Source of the DNA: Primulina eburnea
Taxonomy: Eukaryota > Streptophyta > Magnoliopsida > Lamiales > Gesneriaceae
Reading direction: 5' to 3'
Length of the DNA stretch: 64,000 bases
Assembly: GCF_022965805.1 (NCBI RefSeq)
Contig: NC_133117.1
Span: forward strand, 15,461,479-15,525,478
In this document: piece after piece, positions 57,571 to 64,000 of the stretch
Layout of the letters: the number at the start of each line of letters is the position of its first letter
Position numbering within the stretch: the stretch's first letter is position 1
Position numbers and translations under genes: made by a program
Notes under the pieces: generated by a model
Databases searched by the model: none
The model's input: the letters and a program-made list of their open reading frames with translations, nothing else
What the model was told of the DNA's origin: nothing

Positions 57571-57588
57571 TATATATATATATATATA
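57571..57588 (+). promoter_or_regulatory. Gypsy-3 TATA-like stretch
   Basis: An (TA)n run of 18 bp, 30 bp after the last dyad. Same arrangement as the TR-GAG LTRs. Confidence 0.6.
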
Positions 57589-59111
57589 GGCATACGAAAA
57601 ATGATAGGAATTGAAAACGAAAACCGAAGGCTTCGAAGGAGATTTCCAATTCTTGAGTTTAGAATTTAGTTTGTGAGAAATCCGTTCGTTTGATTTTGAA
57701 TCTGACTTCAGTATTGTGCTTCTATCGACGTAGGCTACAACTGGACGTAAGTTTTGTTAAGTTTTGATATGTACTTAAATTATGCCATTGTCAGAATTGA
57801 ATAGGATTCATATATGATGTTCTTGACATGTTAAACATCGTAGAATCGAAGTCATATTGAAAAACATGTTAATTATGGAATTGTTATGATTTTCTGATTA
57901 TATTGATTTGAAATCAGGACAGATTTTGATTATGAATGAATTAAAGATTGTATCGGATATGAGTTATGATTTGTAATTGATGTCTGTTGATATGGTATTG
58001 AAGGGGATACAAAGATTGTGCCGTTATGCCGTTGAGTTGACTTAAATCCAGATTAATCAGATTCAATGTTGAATTGAGAATAGAACATTGATATTATGAT
58101 TCTCGATATGTCGTTTCAGATTTACAGAGACAGTCTTGAGTTCAGAATGGTTATTGCTTCAGACCGAGACTACAAACAAAATGTATAAGTCAATGTGGTA
58201 TTGGGAGATCGACTCAAGTAGGATATACTTGAGTTTCCCTAAATCACATACTTATTGTTATTATATGAATTGATTTGATTTGATATGCTTGTTCTATTGA
58301 TTTATATGAAGCATGTATTAGACGAGTATTAGACGAGTGATTTTGTGACAGAAGTGCCTGATAGTGGTGGGATCGCCACGGGCACATTGCACGATGTCAT
58401 AAGATAGTAAATTGGCGATAGTGCCAAAGTCTATCACGTATAGGTCACCGGACGATTGGCTGTCGATGTGGATAGAATTGGAGTTTCTTCTATTATTGGT
58501 GATCGATACCATATCGATGTGGATAGAATTGGAGTTTCTTCTATTACTGGTGATCGATATGGAATGCCAACATCTGGAAATCGGGATCCCTAGACTAGGA
58601 TTGAGTCTAGTCTTAGTCGTGGAGTCACGAGTATGATTGATAGTTTTATAATCATTATGTTCAGACTTTGATATATATATATATATATATCTGATATCTG
58701 CTTCATGCTTTATATTGCTTATATGATTGCATGTTCGTTGATTTATACTGGGATTATATTCTCACCGGAATTATCCGACTGTTGTCGTGTTTGTATGTGT
58801 GCATGACAACAGGTGGGATAGGATCAGGGTCGAGGAGATGACGAGAGATCATGATTAGAGTGGAGACCACAGACTTTGACGTTGCTGTAGATAGGGTTTA
58901 AATACTTGATAGCTACTTGTTGAACCTTAGTCTGTATTGAATGTATGTTGTACAGGACTTGTACCTTCTTTTATACTGATATGTATAATAGTATGATTTC
59001 CATTACGTTCCGCATTTAAAAAAAAAAAAATTAGACCCTGTTTATTATAGTTGATTAAATTATCCCAATGACGATTATTAACTTGATTAGCGTCTGGGTC
59101 CCCAAAACAGG

Positions 59112-59123
59112 TGGTATCATAGC
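59112..59123 (+). other. Gypsy-3 primer binding site
   Basis: TGGTATCATAGC, one base from the tRNA-iMet match TGGTATCAGAGC, two bases after the LTR end. Confidence 0.88.
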
Positions 59124-59363
59124 GATAGATCCTTTAGATTGAGATAGAAGCTAGTGAGCGGGGTAGATTGAGGTTTTCTTTCCTGCTTTTGATTGCTAGT
59201 ATGTCTTACTGCTTTAATACATGTTAGTTGCTTATCTGATTTGATATAGTAATATGTTTTATTGAGAATGGATCAGCACCGATTCTAGATCAGCAGTAAG
59301 ATGATCAGAGAAGGACTGAAACAGAATTGTGGTATTTGTTACTAATCCATTTGATTATCAGAT

Positions 59364-60260
59364 ATGCCTCCGAGAAGAGTACCAGAACAGGGTAGTACTT
59401 CGAATCCTCCCATGGATGTTACAGCCACTCCTATGGAGACACTATTGAAAAGATTTCAGTCATTTCATCCACCAACTCTGAAAGGTACCGAGACTTCAGT
59501 GGACTGCGAGAGTTGGCTAGACGATATAGAGATGCTGTTTGAATCCCTGGACTATACTGATGAGCGGAGGGTGAAACTGATAGGACACCAGTTACACGAT
59601 GTTGCAAAGAACTGGTCGATTACCACGAAGAAGGCATTAGAGCACCGAGGTACGACTATTACTTGGAATGTGTTCAGAACTGAATTTTATCAGAGATTCT
59701 TTCCAGTGTCATATAGGAATGACAAGGGAGCTGAGTTTGCTAACTTGAGACAGGGCCAGCTAAACATTGAGGAATATGTGGCCAAGTTCTCGACCTTGTT
59801 GCGGTTTGCTCCAAACGTGGCTGAACATGATGAGGCCGTTGCGGATCAGTTCATAAATGGCCTAAATCTTGAAATCTTTACCTTGGTGAATACCGGGAGG
59901 CCAAACAATTTCACTGATGCCTTGAACCGGGATAAGGGAGCTGAAGCCGGTCTGATGAGACAGAGAGGAGCTTCGTTTGTGCCTCCATCATTGGGACCAC
60001 AACAACCACCTCCCCGGTTTGAGAGTGGTAGCAGTAGTGGCAGAAAGAAGGACTTCTTGAAGGCTAGAGGGAAGCAGTTCAAGAAGTCAGGAAGAAGTTC
60101 TTCTAGCTCTGGGAGTCCTCGACAGAGCCAGAGCTATACATGACCTTATTGCAGCACCAGTGGAGGGAAGCATTCCACAGAGCAGTGCCGAGGAGTGTTT
60201 GGCAGATGTCGTATTTGTAGACATCAGGGAAATTTTGCACGAGTATGTCCACAGAGAGAT
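59364..60260 (+). pseudogene. Gypsy-3 gag
   Basis: ATG at 59364 (MPPRRVPEQGSTSN) starts 259 intact codons: LKGTETSVDCESWLDDIEML, TTITWNVFRTEFYQRFFPVS, QGQLNIEEYVAKFSTLLRFA, then a Ser-rich linker to a TGA at 60141. Beyond it the knuckles are still readable (HSTEQC; CRICRHQGNFARVC near 60205), but the second has Asn for His. Homologous to the TR-GAG gags, and it shows that ATG is the normal start. Confidence 0.88.
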
Positions 60261-60277
60261 GCCCAGGGATCCCAGGC

Positions 60278-60500
60278 AGCAGAGCCATCTGGATCAGTGG
60301 ATCAGATCAGTGGATCAGACAGCAGAGCCATCTGGATCAGTGGATATGACTCGATTATTGCAGAAAAGAGCGGATGGATTCCTTCTTTATCCAGTTGATT
60401 TACTGAAATCGAGTCTATCATTGGCGGACTTGTCAGTGGTGTGTGAATTTGCTGATGTCTTTCCAGATAAGATCCTGGATTGCCTCCGATTCGAGAGATA
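60278..60500 (+). pseudogene. Gypsy-3 gag-pol junction with protease deleted
   Basis: A 25-bp unit (AGCAGAGCCATCTGGATCAG...) is duplicated at about 60280-60350. Then comes the protease-RT linker ([29 protein letters not shown]). Only about 200 bp separate the gag knuckle from this linker, so the whole protease (DTG/DSG domain) is missing. Confidence 0.8.
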
Positions 60501-63320
60501 GACTTCAGTATTGAGTTGATGCCAGGTACAGTTCCGATATCTAGAGCTCCCTACCAAATGGCACCAATTGAGTTTAAAGAGTTGAAAGAATAGTTGGAGG
60601 CTTTACTGGCCAAGGGGTATATCAGACCGAGTGTGTCCCCTTGGGGTGCTCCAGTCTTGTTTGTGAGAAAGAAAGACGGTTCAATGAGACTCTGCATTGA
60701 CTACCGGCAACTGAACAAAGCAACGGTAAAGAATAAATATCCGTTGCCTCGCATTGATGATGTGTTTGATCAGTTGCAGGGTTCTTCAGTGTATTCCAAG
60801 TTCGATTTGAGATCTGGATACCATCAACTGAGAGTCAGGGATTCTGATATCTCAAAAACAGCATTCAGAACCAAGTATGGACACTATGAATTTATTGTCA
60901 TGCCGTTTGGTTTGACGAATGAACCGGCTGTATTTATGGGACTGATGAACCGTGTCTTTCAGAGATATCTTGATGAGTTTGTAATCATATTCATTGATGA
61001 CATTCTGATTTATTCTAAGAATATGATATATTGAGCATGAAGAACATCTGAGAAATGTGTTGAAAATATTGAGGGCTGAGAAATTGTATGCCAAACTGTC
61101 AAAATGCGAGTTTTGGCTGAGACAGGTGGTATTTCTGGGGAATATTATATTCGGAAATGGTATATCAGTGGATCCCAATAAGGTTGAAGCAGTGATTTCT
61201 TGGCCGAGACCGACATCTGTGCCCGAAATTCGCAGTTTTATGGGTTTGGCCGGATATTATCGTCGATTTATTAAAAATTTCTCCAGCATTTTCAAGCCAA
61301 TTACACAGTTGACTGAGAAAAATGCTCCATTTGTTTGGTCTGAGGAGTGTGAGTCCAGCTTTGTAGAGCTGAAGAAAAGATTGACCAGTGCTCCGGTGTT
61401 GACTATTCCGTCAGGTACTGGTGATTTTGTGGTTTACTGTGCTACATGTCACCGAGGATTGGGCTGTGTCTTGATGCAGCGAGGGCATGTGATTGCTTAT
61501 GCCTCGAGACAACTGAAACCACATGAATCTCGTTATCCAATTCATGATCTAGAATTGGCAGCCATAGTCTTTGCATTGAAGATATGGCGACATTATTTGT
61601 ATGGTGAAAATTTGAAATCTATTCTGATCACAAAAGCCTGAAGTCTCTGTTTTCACAGTCCGAATTGAATATGAGGCATAGGAGATGGCTTGATTTGCTT
61701 AAAGATTTCGATGGTGAAATTAATTATTATCCAGGAAAATCCAATGCAGCAGCTGATGCACTGAGTCGAAAGGTATGTTCTTTATCCTTATCGACTATGG
61801 GTGTTTCCAATTTGATTGAAGACTGCTGTTTTTCTGGATTAGCTTTTGAAACAGATCGTCAGCCTTTGAGATTATGGGCTATTCGGGCCGAACAAGAACT
61901 GATATTGAGAATAAAAACGACTCAGAAAGTTGATCAGAATGTTCAGAATTTGATTGCGATGGTCAAAGCAGGACATCGATCAGAATATCAGGTACGGAAC
62001 AATGTATTGTATGTGAATAATCGCCTAGTTGTGCCAAATGTTTCAGAGTTGAGACAACGGATATTGACAGAAGCGCACAATAGTCGATTCAGTATTCATC
62101 CTGATGGCAGAAAGATGTATAATGATTTGAAAGGACAATTTTGGTGGAAACAAATGAAGACTGACATTGCAGAATTGTTTCCAGATGTCTGAATTGCCAA
62201 CAGGTGAAGGCTGAAAGAAAGAAACCAGGAGGATTATTAAAGAGTTTTTCGATTCCCGAATGGAAATGAGATCACATTTCCATAGATTTTGTAACACAGT
62301 TACCAAGGTCCTCCCGAGGTTGTGATGCGATTTGGGTTGTGATTGATCGATTAACCAAATCGGCATGTTTTATTGCATACAAAATGACGTACCGATATGA
62401 TCAGATGGCCGATATTTATGTCAGAGAGGTGGTCAGATTGCACGAAGTGTCGAAGTCGATTGTTTCAGACCGTGATCCTCGGTTTACTTCGCACTTCTGG
62501 CAGAGTTTGCAGCAGGCTCTCGGTATGAAGTTACATATGAGTACCGCATATCATCCACAGACTGACGGACAGTCAGAGCGGACGATTCAGACATTGGAAG
62601 ATATGCTGAGAGCTGTAGTGCTTGATTTTAGCACTAATTGGCAAGATGCATTGCCTCTCTGTGAGTTTTCGTACAACAATAGCTATCAAACGAGTATTGA
62701 GATGACACCTTTTGAAGCGTTGTACGGAAAGAAGTGTCGATCCCTTATTTATTGGGATGATATCTCTGAAGTTCCTGAGACTGGACCTGACATGATCAGA
62801 GATATGACGGAGAAAGTAAAATTGATTCAGAAAAAAATGAAGGCAGCTCAGGACCGACAGGCCAAATATTCCAACATCAGACGACGATCGTTGGTATTTG
62901 AGACTGGAGATCGAGTATTTTTGAAGATTTTCCCTTTCCGAGGAGTTGTCAGATTTGGCAAGAACGGAAAGTTGTCTCCCCGATACGTTGGTCCATATGA
63001 GATTCGAGAAGATAGGAGATCGTGCCTATCGACTTGCCTTGCCGCCTTCATTATCGGGAATACATGACGTCCTTCATATATCTATGCTGCGGAAGTATCT
63101 CCCTGAAGACTCTCATATTGTTCAGCCAGACAAGGCCGAACTTGATGAATCTCTGAGTTACGTTGAAAAGCCAATTCGAATTATCGATCATAAAGAAAAG
63201 CAACTCAGAACAAAGACTATTCCTCTTGTGAAACTGCACTGGACTCGTCATGGCACTGAAGAAGCCACTTGGGAGACTGAATCAGATATGAGACAAGAAT
63301 TCCCAGCATTGTTTCACTGA
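60501..63320 (+). pseudogene. Gypsy-3 RT, RNase H, integrase and chromodomain-like tail
   Basis: RT frame 60594-61034 ([43 protein letters not shown]) after a TAG at about 60591. A frameshift near 61030 leads to 61057-61641 with the RT thumb and RNase H, where the usual first catalytic Asp region reads [11 protein letters not shown] and so is lost. Another frameshift leads to 61665-62192, then 62339-63067 with the integrase core (IDRLTKSACF, SDRDPRFTSHFW, TDGQSERTIQ). A TGA at about 62268 precedes the core. A last frameshift near 62990 leads to the tail ending at 63320: VKLHWTRHGTEEATWE, a chromodomain-like motif of plant gypsy elements. Confidence 0.9.
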
Positions 63321-63404
63321 TGTAAGTTTCTATTCAGTTTTTATTACATTTCTTCTTATTGATATGATTGATTGCCTGTGATTTCGTGGACGAAATCATA
63401 TCTT

Positions 63405-63417
63405 AGGGGGGGAGAAA
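63405..63417 (+). other. Gypsy-3 polypurine tract
   Basis: AGGGGGGGAGAAA, the plus-strand primer, directly before a TGTAAT terminus. Confidence 0.85.
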
Positions 63418-64000
63418 TGTAATTGAAACGTCTGCTTATTCGTTTTCTTAAAAAGTACTAGAATTTTTTTTTAAACCTCACATAGCATCGGCCGAATTGC
63501 ATACACAAGCATAAAATATTTTTGACATCATTTTAAAATAAATCAACCAACTAACATTTGAAAAATATAGCCCATACTATAACCTCTCAAAAACCATTCA
63601 CAAATAAAACGTCGTAAAAATATCTTTAACATAACTTAAAATCATAAATCATAACTAGTGCGGAAAAATTGCGTCGGTCCTCGGGTTATGTGCACCTCCA
63701 GTCCAGTCAGATCAACCATCAAGACCTCCATTAACATTATCATAATCACCTGCATCAATCACACCTAGTGAGTCTAAAGACTCAACACGTCATATCCTTG
63801 ATAACGATTAATACGTAACACAGTTAATCATGCATATCACATTTTTCATTTTAAATCAAGCATATAACACGTCTTTAACGTTATCGCTTCATTATAAAAA
63901 TCCATAGACATTCAAAATGAACATTTTAACATTTTAAATCATAAATATTTTGATATAAAAATCCATAAACGTATAAAATTCCATAATCATTTTAAAATAA
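63418..64000 (-). mobile_element. Start of another LTR element, continues past the window
   Basis: Starts TGTAATTGAAACG. The text (GTGCGGAAAAATTGCG at about 63658, ACACCTAGTGAGTCTAAAGA at about 63764) resembles the order seen near the left end of the minus-oriented gypsy LTRs here, so it is probably a gypsy LTR in minus orientation. It does not match the Gypsy-3 LTR. The right end is not visible. Confidence 0.55.

Larger units (their letters stand above)
57195..59109 (+). repeat. Gypsy-3 5' LTR
   Basis: 1915 bp, TGTAATGCCCG to CCCCAAAACA. Contains a dyad array (57376-57541), a TATA stretch (57571-57588) and, at 58460-58570, a tandem duplication of about 57 bp (CGATGTGGATAGAATTGGAG twice). 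A sequence near 58790-58840 (TGCATGACAACAGGTGGG) matches the reverse of the TR-GAG LTRs. Confidence 0.92.
57195..63417 (+). mobile_element. Gypsy-3: chromovirus-like Ty3/gypsy element, 3' LTR replaced
   Basis: 5' LTR 57195-59109, primer site TGGTATCATAGC (59112-59123), gag, pol with a chromodomain-like end, polypurine tract 63405-63417. The next sequence starts TGTAATTGAAACG and is not its own LTR (TGTAATGCCCGAAA). Gag and LTR end (TCTGGGTCCCCAAAACA) are related to the TR-GAG elements, so this type could have served as their autonomous partner. This copy is dead: protease deleted and many stops. Confidence 0.9.

Overview
This window is nuclear DNA of a flowering plant, most likely a eudicot. 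It is AT-rich heterochromatin made almost wholly of nested transposable elements. Plant-type Ty1/copia and Ty3/gypsy (Athila and chromovirus-like) elements, CACTA, PIF/Harbinger and hAT DNA transposons all occur, with tRNA-iMet or tRNA-Asp primer sites and exact target-site duplications (TSDs). The only host-gene candidate is one short exon at 9111-9275 (minus). It looks like exon 1 of a mitochondrial A-type iron-sulfur carrier (IscA-like).

Layout. 1-8983: Copia-1 (minus, cut by the window edge), whose pol carries a 594-bp in-frame tandem duplication; a gypsy solo LTR (6362-7995, TSD AACCA) sits in its 5' LTR. 8984-9687: IscA-like exon, intron start and promoter. 9688-11795: a plus-strand solo LTR related to the Copia-1 LTR. 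12368-44973: Copia-2 (minus, Sirevirus-like, TSD GAGGA), broken by a PIF/Harbinger element (16229-17724) and by a full Athila element (21084-43530, plus, TSD ATTAG). The Athila element is itself broken by a chimeric deleted gypsy (22572-25111, TSD CCGTT) and a gag-only gypsy (TR-GAG-1, 26030-34554, TSD AACAA). 45828-56423: a CACTA element holding a hAT-type MITE (46145-46550, TSD CTTCAAAC) and a second gag-only gypsy (TR-GAG-2, 47339-55477). 57195-63417: Gypsy-3 (plus), a decayed gypsy with a chromodomain-like pol C-terminus. From 63418 another LTR begins and runs off the window.

Insertion order follows from the nesting: Copia-2, then Athila, then TR-GAG-1; CACTA before TR-GAG-2. Athila LTRs differ by about 15 substitutions (~1%) and TR-GAG-1 LTRs by about 20 (~1%), so these insertions are recent. 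Coding regions are mostly broken by single-base changes.

The most unusual signal is shared by several unrelated LTRs. Just upstream of a TATA-like stretch (clear in the TR-GAG-type LTRs and Gypsy-3, weak elsewhere), each carries an array of ~14-bp GC-rich dyads spaced alternately ~21-24 bp and ~50-53 bp. The dyad sequence differs completely between families (ACCGCGGGTGCGGT; CGCGCATATGCGCG; GCGCTCGGGCGGT/ACCGCCCGAGCGC). The Athila element has a second such array directly before its third ORF. All coordinates, counts and spacings were read by eye.
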